From Alteromonas sp. BMJM2 (lineage in GTDB: Bacteria > Pseudomonadota > Gammaproteobacteria > Enterobacterales > Alteromonadaceae), in assembly GCF_027257845.1 (NCBI RefSeq), contig NZ_JAPVOT010000001.1, forward strand, positions 1-64,000: a DNA stretch of 64,000 nucleotides. The letters are read 5' to 3'. This document shows positions 1 through 8,292 of the stretch, in pieces (positions within the stretch are counted from its first letter, which is position 1; each line of letters begins with the position of its first letter). The notes beneath the pieces were generated by a model, which saw only the letters and a program-made list of their open reading frames with translations, was not told where the DNA came from and did no database searches. The position numbers and the translations under genes were made by a program.

Positions 1-250
1 AGATCGATTCCACAATAGTACGGATGTGTATTAGTATAAAAGTTCATTGAGTTTTCTCCCTTGGTTTGGTCGCCTATTAGGATAAACTTAGTTTATGCTG
101 ATAGGGAGGAGGCTCAATGATTATCAAAGCGTTCAAGCCACTCCCTTAGGTCGCTGGGACGCCTGCACGCGGGAGCAGCTTCGCTATTATGCCCCACTTA
201 ATTGGGCCCTACGACTGGACTTAGTTAACATTAAAACATTGTTAGTCATT
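1..250. other. Left-edge region without an assignable gene
   Basis: I see no convincing gene here. A nested hairpin is visible: CCTAT at 73-77 pairs with ATAGG at 101-105, and inside it ATAAAC (82-87) pairs with GTTTAT (91-96). It is followed at once by a strong Shine-Dalgarno (about 104-112) and an ATG at 117. That ATG opens a frame of only 10 residues, ending at 149. This could be a leader peptide or the broken 5' end of a gene cut by the neighbouring island. A frame in 95-298 is open but has no recognisable family and runs into the next gene's 3' end. Confidence 0.4.
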
Positions 251-871
251 CTATATAGGTTCAAAATCAGGAAGAGTAACTTGGTGCTTTTTTTCTAATT
301 TTCTTAGTTCAGAATAGACATTAATATAATCGCTCGAATCTACAATTGATTTATAATTCGATATTAAATTTAATCGCTTCTCAACAGAAATATGAGGAGC
401 TAATATATCTACTGATTTTTCAATAAAGTTAGCTGCTTTTGCTGTGTATATATAACGAAAAGCAATTGAAAAATAAGTAACAATTATGATTGCCATGGTT
501 GAGGCCAAAAACCTTCTGGAAGTAATAAACCTTTTTTTACTTTGACCATTTTCAGCTTGTTCATCATCATTTTGATAGAAAGAACTCAGTATGAAAATCC
601 TTAAAAACAAAAATACAGGTACCATTACCATTGCAATGGCAATGAGCGTTGCAGGCAGTTTTAAGAAAGAAACTACTGCTCCGTCAGACACTCCTTTATA
701 TAAATCATCTCTGAATCCAGAAAAAATATGACTCGCTAACTCTAAAGAAGTCAAACTTAGCCAACTAAATAGATCAGATATAAGCAATTCCCATAAACCG
801 CTTCCCAAAGCCCCAAGAATTATTGTTCCTAAAACCCATTTTGTAGATGAAATGATTTTACTCGAACTCAA
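251..871 (-). CDS. Hypothetical membrane protein, three predicted TM segments
   Basis: A protein of 206 residues that I do not recognise. Three hydrophobic segments are visible, near residues 12-34, 68-92 and 115-138. The last is followed by a charged C-terminal half with mixed Lys and Glu near residues 190-200. The start is TTG at 871, chosen because AAGGA lies 6-7 bases upstream and the next residues are Ser-rich and polar before the first membrane segment. It lies on the opposite strand from the recombinase gene 590 bp away and has the same AT-rich composition, so it probably belongs to the same accessory region. Function is unknown; a small accessory or defence-associated membrane protein is possible but not shown. 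Confidence 0.6.
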   Translation of the reverse strand: MSSSKIISSTKWVLGTIILGALGSGLWELLISDLFSWLSLTSLELASHIFSGFRDDLYKGVSDGAVVSFLKLPATLIAIAMVMVPVFLFLRIFILSSFYQNDDEQAENGQSKKRFITSRRFLASTMAIIIVTYFSIAFRYIYTAKAANFIEKSVDILAPHISVEKRLNLISNYKSIVDSSDYINVYSELRKLEKKHQVTLPDFEPI

Positions 872-1461
872 AGTGGATCCTTAACTTGAAAAATGACTAA
901 TATTTAAATAATGCGGTTCCAAAGAACAAGACGTTAATCTTCATCATATTGAGCTAGCACACGCCAACCTTTGTTCTGACTGCGTGGGCGCCGATTTTAA
1001 TATCATGCGAATCGATGCCGAAAGCATAATAATGTAGTTAGCGCTGTGCAAAAAAGAATCCGCTTGTCTACAAGGCACAAGATAGAGGGGTTTTAGCTGT
1101 ATTGCAATCCAATATCTAGTGGTTTTCTTACCACTCATTTTGGAAAGGATTTTATGTTAGTAGGGACTAACTTTTCAGCGTTCTACAAGGTACAAAGAAA
1201 TCGAATGCAAGCACTTTTGAGAAAAATGATCGAACGCTAAATTAATTTAATATCAGTGACATATTTACAGTTGAATAGGTTTCCGATGTTTAAAATTAGC
1301 TATAAAATCTCCTTACAGAACCTACCTCTAACAAACTATCAAAAAGGTATAGCTTTACGATAACGAAACGGAGCACGATAATTCTTTAATTTTTCTATCA
1401 CAACCTTTGAATTTAAACCTAAATGATTTATTATCATTAAGGGATAATAATTAAATGGTAA
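872..1461. other. 590-bp gap upstream of the recombinase gene
   Basis: No gene with recognisable homology was found. A 64-codon minus-strand frame (944-1138) is open but lacks family resemblance and may be chance. The right part (1380-1461) is AT-rich and ends in a cluster of overlapping inverted repeats at the recombinase start, listed separately. The gap probably contains the recombinase promoter and may be remnant mobile DNA. Confidence 0.35.
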
Positions 1462-1468
1462 ATGATAA
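1422..1468. promoter_or_regulatory. Overlapping inverted repeats at the recombinase start (candidate operator or res-like site)
   Basis: TTATTATC (1428-1435) is the reverse complement of GATAATAA (1443-1450). TTATCATT (1431-1438) is the reverse complement of AATGATAA (1461-1468). AATGAT at 1422-1427 also pairs with ATCATT at 1433-1438. The repeats end on the start codons of the serine recombinase gene. Small serine recombinases often bind such imperfect palindromes next to their own gene as crossover or autoregulatory sites, so either role is possible. The repeats are seen directly; the function is inferred. Confidence 0.5.
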
Positions 1469-2079
1469 TGGAAGCTAGAATATATCTCAGAGCGTCAACG
1501 AAAGAGCAAGATAGTAAGAGGGCAGAGTCAGCACTTCTTGAATTTGCTAGCAGCAAAAACTTAGAAGTTGTAGAAACGTATTGTGAGAACTGTAGCGGTA
1601 CAAAACTAGAAAGACCTCAGTTGAATCGATTATTACAGGATTCTCAACAAGGTGAGATTTTGTTAGTTGAGTCAGTAGATAGACTGTCAAGGTTAAGACA
1701 AGAGGACTTCGATACGCTAAAGCTAAGACTCTCTGAGAAGAGATTAAAGCTGGTGGTTATGGATCTGCCAACTACATATGAACACTTCTCTGAGGGCATT
1801 ACAGGAAGCATCATGGCTGTTATCAATAATATGCTTATCGACCTTATGGCTACAATGGCTAGATTAGACCAAGAGAAGCGTGTAGAGAGAATAAGACAAG
1901 GAATGAAGAAAGCAAAGGCACAAGGTAAACGGGTTGGTGGTCGAGCTAAGAATCAAGACCTGCGAAATAATATTAAAAAGTACTCTGATAAGGGAATGAC
2001 AGCAGAAGAAGTTTCTAAACTCGTAGACTGTGGAATTGCAACCGTTTATCGTGTGAGACGTGAGTTAAGTTCTCAATAG
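1462..2079 (+). CDS. Serine recombinase (resolvase/invertase family)
   Basis: A small serine site-specific recombinase of 205 residues. The N-terminal catalytic domain (about residues 4-140) has the family opening ARIYLRAST, with the nucleophile Ser12 following Arg10. Further on are the LVESVDRLSRL motif near residues 67-77 and the long E helix with RQGMKKAKAQGKRVGGR near 145-165. The C-terminal part (about 165-205) is a short helix-turn-helix of the Hin/resolvase type. Length fits the Tn3-resolvase/DNA-invertase group rather than large phage integrases. ATG codons at 1462 and 1468 are both possible; the second fits the family N-terminus better. Neither has a clear Shine-Dalgarno. The gene sits in AT-rich accessory DNA ahead of a nuclease gene. 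Its target site is unknown. Confidence 0.9.
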   Translation: MIMEARIYLRASTKEQDSKRAESALLEFASSKNLEVVETYCENCSGTKLERPQLNRLLQDSQQGEILLVESVDRLSRLRQEDFDTLKLRLSEKRLKLVVMDLPTTYEHFSEGITGSIMAVINNMLIDLMATMARLDQEKRVERIRQGMKKAKAQGKRVGGRAKNQDLRNNIKKYSDKGMTAEEVSKLVDCGIATVYRVRRELSSQ

Positions 2080-2133
2080 AAGCGGTAGAGAGGCTTATAA
2101 TATCTCAGACATGAACAAGTTCAAGGAGCGGGT

Positions 2134-3537
2134 ATGAAAAGTTTTTTTTCAAAGTTAACGAAAAAATTATCCAACGTTGCAGAGATATCGGAAGATACAC
2201 TCAACTCATTTAGGGAAAAAGTAGAGGGGTTGGATAGTAACCTACAGTATCGAGATTTCAAAAATAGGATAGTAAATAATAACTTCAGTGAAATCAAAAC
2301 TGATCTCGAAAATGCCATTTCTTCTGAGGTAGCGTTAAACGGTAGAAACCTATATTTAACCGACTTGAAAGAGTGCTTTAACAACGTTAATAGTCTTCTT
2401 GATGGAGCAATGCTTGAAAAACAGACGCTTGTAGAACAAATTTATAACGTATTTACAAGCTTCTTATTGTTTGGTTTTCTTTACGAGAATGACTACTTCA
2501 AGCCCCTTGCTCGCAAACGCTCTCAATTAATCTACAGGGATGAATATGGGGATTTAAATATAGATCATTGGTTTAATGAATTAGAACGTTTTGCTGAAAA
2601 ACATGTTTATCGTGTCAATTGTTATATTGAGGCACATACTACACATGAATCAAGAACTCGTTACCTACCGTACGGAAAGCATTTGAATCTCCTATATAAT
2701 GATGACGGATTCGGTATTTTAGACCATTCCATTGATTTTGCTCTTGAAAGATTCATTGAAAACGAAGATTCAGCACCAACAGAAGACCTCTCATCAATTA
2801 TTGATCCATACGATTACGAGAAAGCTATCGCAGAGGCAATAAGTAAGTTAGGTGCTGAGGCTCGTGTAACTCAAGGAAGTGGTGATCAAGGGGCTGACGT
2901 GATAGCCGATTACGCAGGCGAAAATTACATAATTCAATGCAAACTTTATTCTAGGCCAGTAGGGAATAAAGCAGTCCAAGAAGTTGCAGCTGCTAAGCAA
3001 TTCTATGAAGGAGACTATGCAATAGTAATCACTAATAATTCCTTCACTAAATCTGCAAGAATGCTCGCTGAAAAGCTTGGTGTCGTATTATTGCACCATT
3101 CACAAATAACAGATGTTTTCGGTGAAAGTGATACTAATTCTGTGACTGTCGCTTATGATGAAGATGATCTTTATGAGTCTATGATGGAGTCGCTAAGATC
3201 ACCTGAAACTGAAAGACTTAAACAGCATGCTAGCGAGTTTTTAAGTATTTTTGAGCCTGCTGTCAGTGAGAATATGTTTGTCTTTGATATCGAAGATTGC
3301 AGTTCTTATGTTGCATGCTTTGCTAGTCATGACGATTATGTATTTCGAACGTACATTGATTATCTTTTCAAGCTCACTGATGAGCTTTCTTACGATGAAA
3401 AAATCTTATTCACACTTAACGATGTAAAAGAAGACACATTGGAATATGCAGAAAATCTAGATATCAGGCTATTCACTGATGAAAAAATCTTAGATTACTT
3501 GCAGGAGTTAATAGATATTCATATAGACGAAGAATAA
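2134..3537 (+). CDS. Restriction-endonuclease-like (Mrr-type) protein
   Basis: A 467-residue protein with a central Mrr/PD-(D/E)XK nuclease domain at about residues 225-335. The motif DQGAD gives the metal-binding Asp255, and IIQCK gives Gln268-Cys-Lys270. This is the QxK form typical of Mrr and related type IV enzymes, which cut modified DNA. The N-terminal 220 residues and the acidic C-terminal 120 residues match nothing I recognise and may be sensor or partner domains. The ATG at 2134 has AAGGAG six bases upstream. The gene starts 54 bp after the recombinase, in the same direction and with the same AT-rich composition, so the two may travel together. An antiviral role is an inference from family and context; a stand-alone DNA-repair role is the alternative. 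Confidence 0.8.
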   Translation: MKSFFSKLTKKLSNVAEISEDTLNSFREKVEGLDSNLQYRDFKNRIVNNNFSEIKTDLENAISSEVALNGRNLYLTDLKECFNNVNSLLDGAMLEKQTLVEQIYNVFTSFLLFGFLYENDYFKPLARKRSQLIYRDEYGDLNIDHWFNELERFAEKHVYRVNCYIEAHTTHESRTRYLPYGKHLNLLYNDDGFGILDHSIDFALERFIENEDSAPTEDLSSIIDPYDYEKAIAEAISKLGAEARVTQGSGDQGADVIADYAGENYIIQCKLYSRPVGNKAVQEVAAAKQFYEGDYAIVITNNSFTKSARMLAEKLGVVLLHHSQITDVFGESDTNSVTVAYDEDDLYESMMESLRSPETERLKQHASEFLSIFEPAVSENMFVFDIEDCSSYVACFASHDDYVFRTYIDYLFKLTDELSYDEKILFTLNDVKEDTLEYAENLDIRLFTDEKILDYLQELIDIHIDEE

Positions 3538-3926
3538 GCAACTATCCTAGAAACCGATGAGATATGGCTTTAACACTTCTTTGCCTCTTTTTAAGACGTT
3601 AGCTCACTAAAGCTTGATATTTGGCGATTTATAGGCTTTTCTGCTGATATTTTGCACCTTTGGTAAAGGCGTACGCCCCCTTACCTTGAAAACTTTACGT
3701 TTAAAATTATCAAGTTATAACTAGTGGCATAGAAAATGCTTGTATTTTCATGATTCTGTGGTATGTTGTAAAAGAGAGAGGCGTTTTCTTCGCCAAGTTC
3801 TAGAGCTTCCCTCCCGCTCAAAATATAAACAAACAAACAAACCAACCAATTAAAAAATCAATAAACTAAATCTGACACAATTAATTCCTTGTGGGATTTA
3901 TTGTGTCTAATACAAGAGGAAAAAAA
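3538..3926. other. 389-bp AT-rich gap with palindromes and a possible promoter
   Basis: Visible elements are a palindrome at 3662-3685 (GGTAA..TTACC around the perfect core GGCGTACGCC, 3668-3677), a short hairpin GGCG..CGCC at 3780-3794, and an A/C-rich tract of AAAC units at about 3828-3850. A weak promoter-like pair, TTGTAT (3740) and TATGTT (3762), could drive the downstream regulator gene. An operator-like repeat at its right end is listed separately. No gene is seen. Confidence 0.4.
3874..3907. promoter_or_regulatory. Inverted repeat just upstream of the winged-helix gene (candidate autoregulatory operator)
   Basis: GACACAAT (3874-3881) and ATTGTGTC (3900-3907) are perfect reverse complements, and the flanks extend the symmetry imperfectly. 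The right arm ends 19 bases before the ATG of the winged-helix regulator gene and overlaps its probable leader. A dimeric regulator binding here could repress its own gene. This is inferred from position and symmetry. Confidence 0.5.
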
Positions 3927-4250
3927 ATGAAAAAAATCAAAGAAATTAAGACAATCGAATCATCTTGGATCGACCTAATCAAATGCTCAGAGCTATCTAA
4001 AATAGAGTTTCGCTTGTATATGTGGCTATACATGAATAGCCAAGACGCACTAAGTCGGGGAGAACTCTACACACCTTCTCAAGAGGAACTAGCAGAATTA
4101 CTAGGGTGCCATCAACCTCAAATAAGCAAAGCATTAAATAGCTTGAGTGAGAAGGGACTGCTTGATTACAACCACTATAGGTTTAACGGGGTTAAAATAT
4201 GTATTCCTGTAAAGCCTGACTCAGCAGCAAAGATACTCACTAAGCATTAA
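3927..4250 (+). CDS. Winged-helix DNA-binding protein
   Basis: A protein of 107 residues with a winged helix-turn-helix over most of its length. A segment beginning TPSQEELAELLG looks like helices 2-3, QPQISKALNSLSEKGLL is the recognition helix and following turn, and the next residues suit the wing. It resembles MarR/GntR-like regulators and the N-terminal winged helix of plasmid replication initiators, but I cannot assign a family. ATG 3927 was chosen over the upstream in-frame ATG at 3891 because AGAGGA lies six bases before it and the upstream start would fall inside the inverted repeat. Inverted repeats flank the gene on both sides. It may regulate genes of this accessory region. Confidence 0.65.
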   Translation: MKKIKEIKTIESSWIDLIKCSELSKIEFRLYMWLYMNSQDALSRGELYTPSQEELAELLGCHQPQISKALNSLSEKGLLDYNHYRFNGVKICIPVKPDSAAKILTKH

Positions 4251-4585
4251 TCTCATAAAGTAAGCAGTTTGAGACTGGGAGGGCTCTTTTACTTTATGTA
4301 ACACCAAGTGTTTCACAGTTTCTTCTAGACAGAAGGTAAGTCTTTGATAGTATAAGACCCTCAATTTACAACACATGGCTTATCGGCCAACTCCACCTTT
4401 ATTTTTGTGAGCAACGTAGTCACGTTGTTTACCACTTTCGTCGGCATATTCGTTTTGCGCGGGGATAAGGCAATTAAGCCTTTATTTAACCTTTTCGTGA
4501 ACGCTCTTCTAAAAAGCTTCTTTGCAAGGTAATAGCAAGACAATAACTCGTTGGCAAACATAGCCCGATAGCTGCTATCTGGCAG
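4251..4585. other. 335-bp gap containing hairpins, no clear gene
   Basis: The left end holds the nested hairpin listed separately (4254-4298). A second short palindrome, CAACGT (4412-4417) with ACGTTG (4422-4427), follows. A 66-codon minus-strand frame (4361-4561) is open but has no recognisable family. GATAG/CTATC repeats occur near 4565-4592, around the 3' end of the solute-binding-protein gene. This stretch seems to be the right border zone of the accessory region, without visible att direct repeats. Confidence 0.35.
4254..4298. repeat. Nested hairpin after the winged-helix gene
   Basis: CATAAAGTAA (4254-4263) and TTACTTTATG (4289-4298) are perfect 10-base reverse complements. The loop contains a second hairpin, CAGT (4265-4268) with ACTG (4274-4277). 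There is no clean U-tract after the right arm, so it is not a textbook terminator. It starts three bases after the stop codon of the regulator gene. It could end transcription, be a protein-binding site, or mark a recombination border. Confidence 0.5.
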
Positions 4586-5344
4586 TTAGATAGAGAAATC
4601 GGCGTATTTGTCGATTATTGATTGAATCTTCCCCTCAGCGCTTAACTTCTGTATCACGTTATTTAACGTACCTACTTTATCTTTATGTCGGCTGTGCAAA
4701 CGAAGGGCGAGGGAGCCTTTGGTGTGAATAGCGCCAAAGCTAATTTCAACACCGTGTTTAGCAGACCAATAGCGAGCAACAGCTTCTTCCATTATTGCCA
4801 CTTCTATCCGTTGATTACGCAAGGCCAATATGAGGTCACTTTCTGATTGAAAGGCGAGTGGCGTAAAGGTATCAGCGTCAAAATAAACGTAGCCTTCTAC
4901 GGTACCCACAATGCTGTCGTTACGAATTTGGTTACGAGTGCGATAACGATCCACATTTTCTGGAAGGGTAATAAAGTACTCTGTCACATCAATAATAGCG
5001 TCGGTGAAAACAAAGTTACCGTTTGCTTCATTTGATGGCACCCACTCTGGGCTGAAAAAGTCAAAATCTAGTGCCCCATTACTAAACGCTTGCGCGGCTC
5101 GTTTTGTAGATAGCATGACTTTTTCGGTTTTAAACCCTGCAGCTTCCATTATCATCGGCAGCAGTTCTACCATTATGCCAGGGCGCAGGTCATCAACTGC
5201 ATTTTCGTAAGGAATTGAACTACCGGAAGTGCCGAGGTTATACCTAAGCGACTCTTTGGCAATACAGGCTGAAGAGGCTAACGAGAGCAGCAACATCTTT
5301 ACTAAAATTCGATATATTCGTCGTTTCACCGGGTCCATCCACAT
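4586..5344 (-). CDS. Periplasmic substrate-binding protein, SBP_bac_3 (amino-acid-binding) family
   Basis: A protein of 252 residues with a signal peptide: a basic N-region about residues 7-16, then LLLSLASSACIA to about residue 29. The mature part has the two-lobed fold pattern of family 3 solute-binding proteins. The segment PGIMVELLPMIMEAAG is near residues 54-69, the hinge and lobe-two segment GTVEGYVYF is near 147-155, and LNNVIQKLSAEGKIQSIIDKY is near the end. No permease or ATPase gene is adjacent. Many marine bacteria carry such orphan proteins as sensors or as poorly understood periplasmic proteins, so transport is not certain. No strong Shine-Dalgarno precedes the chosen ATG; a slightly internal start is possible. 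Confidence 0.8.
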   Translation of the reverse strand: MWMDPVKRRIYRILVKMLLLSLASSACIAKESLRYNLGTSGSSIPYENAVDDLRPGIMVELLPMIMEAAGFKTEKVMLSTKRAAQAFSNGALDFDFFSPEWVPSNEANGNFVFTDAIIDVTEYFITLPENVDRYRTRNQIRNDSIVGTVEGYVYFDADTFTPLAFQSESDLILALRNQRIEVAIMEEAVARYWSAKHGVEISFGAIHTKGSLALRLHSRHKDKVGTLNNVIQKLSAEGKIQSIIDKYADFSI

Positions 5345-5439
5345 CGTAAAAAGCCGCTCGTAAACACTGCATCATTTATAAAGAAGATTAAAGATTCTAT
5401 CAACAGCGCTTGCATCGTTTGTTTAGACGTTTTTAGGTA

Positions 5440-5625
5440 ATGTTTATTAATAAGCGGGGCGCTTTAAACGCAACCCATGTGGTCAGAGTAGTTCAAATTA
5501 ACGATGATGAAAAGTGGCATGATTCTACTATTGCGATGCTAGAAGTAAAAAATAAGAAAAAGTGCGTATATTCGGCTAAGTCTGCTTTTAGTAGCCTAAA
5601 AGAAAAATGTACTGCTACCCTTTAA
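5440..5625 (+). CDS. Small hypothetical protein, 61 residues
   Basis: A short plus-strand gene candidate that I do not recognise. The protein alternates hydrophobic strand-like segments (THVVRVVQI, STIAMLEV) with Lys-rich turns and ends in a short helix-like stretch. It could be a small all-beta cytoplasmic protein. The ATG at 5440 has AGG five bases upstream. It lies alone between the solute-binding protein and the exonuclease genes, which supports a real gene, but no family evidence is available. Confidence 0.4.
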   Translation: MFINKRGALNATHVVRVVQINDDEKWHDSTIAMLEVKNKKKCVYSAKSAFSSLKEKCTATL

Positions 5626-5684
5626 TACACAGGTGCAGTGTTTGGGCAATATAACGTGCTAGTAATTAATTATGCGGAGAAAAA

Positions 5685-6206
5685 GTGCAAAATAGATGGC
5701 TCCCTTCTATCGTCGATGTTGAAGCAAGTGGTTTTGGGGCGGCGAGTTACCCCATTGAAGTCGGCATCGTGCGCTATGATGGTGCAAAGTGGTGTAAATT
5801 GATCCGCCCGTTTGATTCGTGGCTCCACTGGGATGACAAAGCCGAACAACTGCACGGTATAACAAGAGAGATGCTTCACACTCGCGGAGTCGAGCCTGTG
5901 AGAGTGTGTCACGAGCTTAATCACTTTTTAGGCAATACCATTGTATACAGTGACGGTTGGGTGGTTGATAACCCATGGCTGATTAAGCTGTTTAGCGCCG
6001 CTCAGGTTGAGATGACGTTTACGTGCAGGGCAATGGAATACATTTTGAGCGAGCCGCAGATGAACATGTGGCATGAGGTGAAGGATGATTTATCAGTTAA
6101 TTTAGATACCCAGCGACATAGAGCTAGTGCCGACGCCTATTTAATTCAGCAAACGTTTATACAAACTCAGATTAAGACTCACCAGTCGCCCAAACAAAGT
6201 AAATAA
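5685..6206 (+). CDS. 3'-5' exonuclease, DnaQ-like DEDDh family
   Basis: A 173-residue single-domain exonuclease of the RNase T/DnaQ superfamily. The ExoI motif is VDVEASG near residues 7-13, giving the acidic pair Asp-x-Glu. The ExoII region is YSDGWVVDNPWL near residues 86-97. The ExoIII motif is HRASADA near residues 145-151, with the general-base His and the last Asp (H-x4-D), so it is the DEDDh form. The start is GTG at 5685, supported by GGAGA five bases upstream. It lacks any polymerase-subunit C-terminal extension and probably acts on its own in DNA or small-RNA end trimming. The exact substrate cannot be read from sequence. Confidence 0.85.
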   Translation: MQNRWLPSIVDVEASGFGAASYPIEVGIVRYDGAKWCKLIRPFDSWLHWDDKAEQLHGITREMLHTRGVEPVRVCHELNHFLGNTIVYSDGWVVDNPWLIKLFSAAQVEMTFTCRAMEYILSEPQMNMWHEVKDDLSVNLDTQRHRASADAYLIQQTFIQTQIKTHQSPKQSK

Positions 6207-6291
6207 GGGCAAAACAAATAAGGGCCGAACAAATAAGCGAAGACAAATAAAGCCAAAACGAACTAAGAGCCTACCTTTGAAACACAACCCC

Positions 6292-6768
6292 TTAAAAGAG
6301 GTAATGCACACCTAGAGAAAGTGCCATGTTTTCTTCTTCTCCAACCTGTCGATGTTCAATTTCTACTGCCATGTTTAAGCCTTTATTATCGCCTAAAAGC
6401 CATCCTAATCGGGTAAACGTGCCTATATCTGTTGGAACATACAGCCACTCAGCATAATGACTAAATGCCGTGTTTTTCGTATTGTACGTGGCGTAAAGAT
6501 GCTGAGGTAAGCGCGTATTAAAACTGCGTTTGGCACTCACAAACGTTTGCGAACCGGCGGGGTAAGTAAAGCTACTGTCGTACTGATGGGTTTCCGTGGT
6601 GGAATGTGGTCTGAAGCGGCTTTTCAGCTGCCAGTTTGCCATCTTTGCGCTTTTAAAATGAATGGGGCCAAAGTTAGATTCTACACTTCTTTCACGCGCA
6701 CTCGCATTGCTAGCGGCAAAACAGAGTCCGCATAGTAGCAATAAAACGTAGAAGCGCTTGGTTGTCAT
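6292..6768 (-). CDS. Hypothetical exported, probable outer-membrane beta-rich protein
   Basis: A 158-residue protein starting at ATG 6768; an in-frame GTG nine bases upstream is the alternative. The N-terminus is a signal peptide with hydrophobic core VLLLLCGLCFA and a probable cleavage near ASA. The remainder alternates polar and aromatic residues in strand-like segments and ends with HYLF, a terminal Phe typical of outer-membrane proteins recognised by the Bam complex. The family is not recognised. It is too short for a porin; a small 8-strand barrel or a periplasmic beta-protein are the options. No operon partner is apparent. Confidence 0.6.
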   Translation of the reverse strand: MTTKRFYVLLLLCGLCFAASNASARERSVESNFGPIHFKSAKMANWQLKSRFRPHSTTETHQYDSSFTYPAGSQTFVSAKRSFNTRLPQHLYATYNTKNTAFSHYAEWLYVPTDIGTFTRLGWLLGDNKGLNMAVEIEHRQVGEEENMALSLGVHYLF

Positions 6769-6777
6769 GTGTCTCAC

Positions 6778-7146
6778 TTAAAGTGTCAATCTCGCTGAGA
6801 GGGTAATTATCTATGCGGACTGGTATAAGGCCTGAATTCAGAGAATAAAAACGCCACTCTTTACTCAACAATCTTATTATGGCACTGCTTATCGGCGTCT
6901 ACGGTATCACGCTGATGCAGTAGGTATTTTTATAGCTACTTATTTAACCGCTACTTATTAATTGGCTAACTATTAAAGCATAAATAGCTTTTATCTAAGC
7001 ATAGACAAAAATGCAGCTTACGGAAATGCATTTAAAATACTTAACGCAAATTCTTTTACTTAAAAAACAAAAAGCCCCCGCTATAAATATGCTTTTCGCA
7101 TTAACGAGGGCTTTTTAGCGGCGCTAACACGCCCTTATTTATTTAA
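6778..7146. other. 369-bp gap between genes, holding the metK terminator
   Basis: AT-rich non-coding stretch. The only clear element is the bidirectional terminator at 7069-7116. Short imperfect repeats of GCTACTTATT occur near 6936-6960. No gene is seen. Confidence 0.5.
7069..7116 (-). terminator. Rho-independent terminator of metK (bidirectional shape)
   Basis: AAAAAGCCCCCG (7069-7080) pairs with CGAGGGCTTTTT (7105-7116) with one mismatch, giving A and T tracts on both sides. It follows the metK stop codon by about 30 bases on the minus strand. Confidence 0.85.
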
Positions 7147-8292
7147 CTAAACCGATGCTTTAAGCGCTTCGGCTTTGTCAGTCGCTTCCCAAGGGAAAGC
7201 TTCACGACCAAAGTGACCGTAGGCCGCAGTTGCACGGTAAATTGGACGCTCAAGGTCTAACATTTTAATTAGGCCGTACGGGCGAAGGTCAAAATGTTCG
7301 CGCACTAGTGCAACCAATGTTTTTTCATCAACCACGCCGGTACCAAACGTATCGATGCTGATAGAGGTAGGCTGCGCAACGCCGATAGCGTACGAAATTT
7401 GAATTTCACAACGCTTGGCTAACCCTGCCGCTACAATATTCTTCGCTACATAACGTCCAGCGTAAGCAGCACTGCGGTCAACTTTTGATGGATCTTTTCC
7501 TGAGAATGCACCACCACCGTGGCGTGCCATACCGCCGTAGGTATCAACAATGATCTTGCGGCCGGTTAAACCACAGTCGCCCATTGGGCCACCAATAACA
7601 AATCGACCGGTTGGGTTAATGTGAAATTGGGTATTTCCATCAATCCATTCGCTTGGCAGAACGGGTTTAATTATCTCTTCCATGACAGCTTCGCGAACGG
7701 TTTCAGTAGACACTGAGTCGCAATGCTGTGTTGATAACACTACCGCATCAATGCCAACAGGCTTGTCATTTTCGTATTTGAACGTGATCTGACTTTTCGC
7801 GTCAGGACGCAGCCAATCAAGTTTTCCCGATTTGCGTACTTCAGCTTGCTTTTGTACTAAACGGTGCGAGTAAGTAATCGGCGCTGGCATAAGCACGTCG
7901 GTTTCGTCACTGGCGTAACCAAACATTAAACCTTGGTCGCCTGCACCTTGCTCTTCTAAGCTGGCGCGGTCTACACCCTGATTAATATCGGGAGACTGCT
8001 TACCAATAGCGTTAAGCACGGCGCACGAATCAGCGTCAAAACCCATATCAGAATGCGTATAACCAATTTCTTTCACTGTATTTCGAGTGATTTCTTCAAT
8101 ATCAACCCACGCTGACGTGGTAACTTCACCGCCAACCAAAACCATACCTGTTTTTACATAGGTTTCGCAGGCAACACGTGCCCGAGAGTCTTGCTCTAAT
8201 ATAGCGTCAAGCACTGCATCTGAAATTTGGTCAGCGATTTTATCCGGATGTCCTTCAGAAACCGATTCAGAAGTGAATAGATTCGTGGCCAT
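7147..8292 (-). CDS. metK: S-adenosylmethionine synthase
   Basis: Methionine adenosyltransferase makes S-adenosylmethionine from methionine and ATP in the cytoplasm. The 381-residue length matches the bacterial family. The N-terminus [20 protein letters not shown] contains the ATP/methionine-binding His-Pro-Asp-Lys. Other family signatures are [12 protein letters not shown] near residues 116-127 and the P-loop-like [19 protein letters not shown] near 260-278. The ATG at 8292 is preceded by GGAG with six bases of spacing. The gene is divergent from tkt. Tandem MetJ-like boxes lie 63-94 bases upstream, so repression by MetJ with S-adenosylmethionine as corepressor is likely. Identification is secure. 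Confidence 0.98.
   Translation of the reverse strand: MATNLFTSESVSEGHPDKIADQISDAVLDAILEQDSRARVACETYVKTGMVLVGGEVTTSAWVDIEEITRNTVKEIGYTHSDMGFDADSCAVLNAIGKQSPDINQGVDRASLEEQGAGDQGLMFGYASDETDVLMPAPITYSHRLVQKQAEVRKSGKLDWLRPDAKSQITFKYENDKPVGIDAVVLSTQHCDSVSTETVREAVMEEIIKPVLPSEWIDGNTQFHINPTGRFVIGGPMGDCGLTGRKIIVDTYGGMARHGGGAFSGKDPSKVDRSAAYAGRYVAKNIVAAGLAKRCEIQISYAIGVAQPTSISIDTFGTGVVDEKTLVALVREHFDLRPYGLIKMLDLERPIYRATAAYGHFGREAFPWEATDKAEALKASV

Noticed and set aside
944-1138. 64-codon minus-strand frame before the recombinase gene
   Set aside because: No family resemblance, unusual composition and no supporting neighbour; treated as probably non-coding.
3828-3850. AAAC-type repeats as a CRISPR or iteron array
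   Set aside because: Too short and degenerate, with no spacers or regular 20-base periodicity.
4361-4561. 66-codon minus-strand frame in the gap before the solute-binding protein gene
   Set aside because: No family resemblance; contains a palindrome and sits in a hairpin-rich gap.
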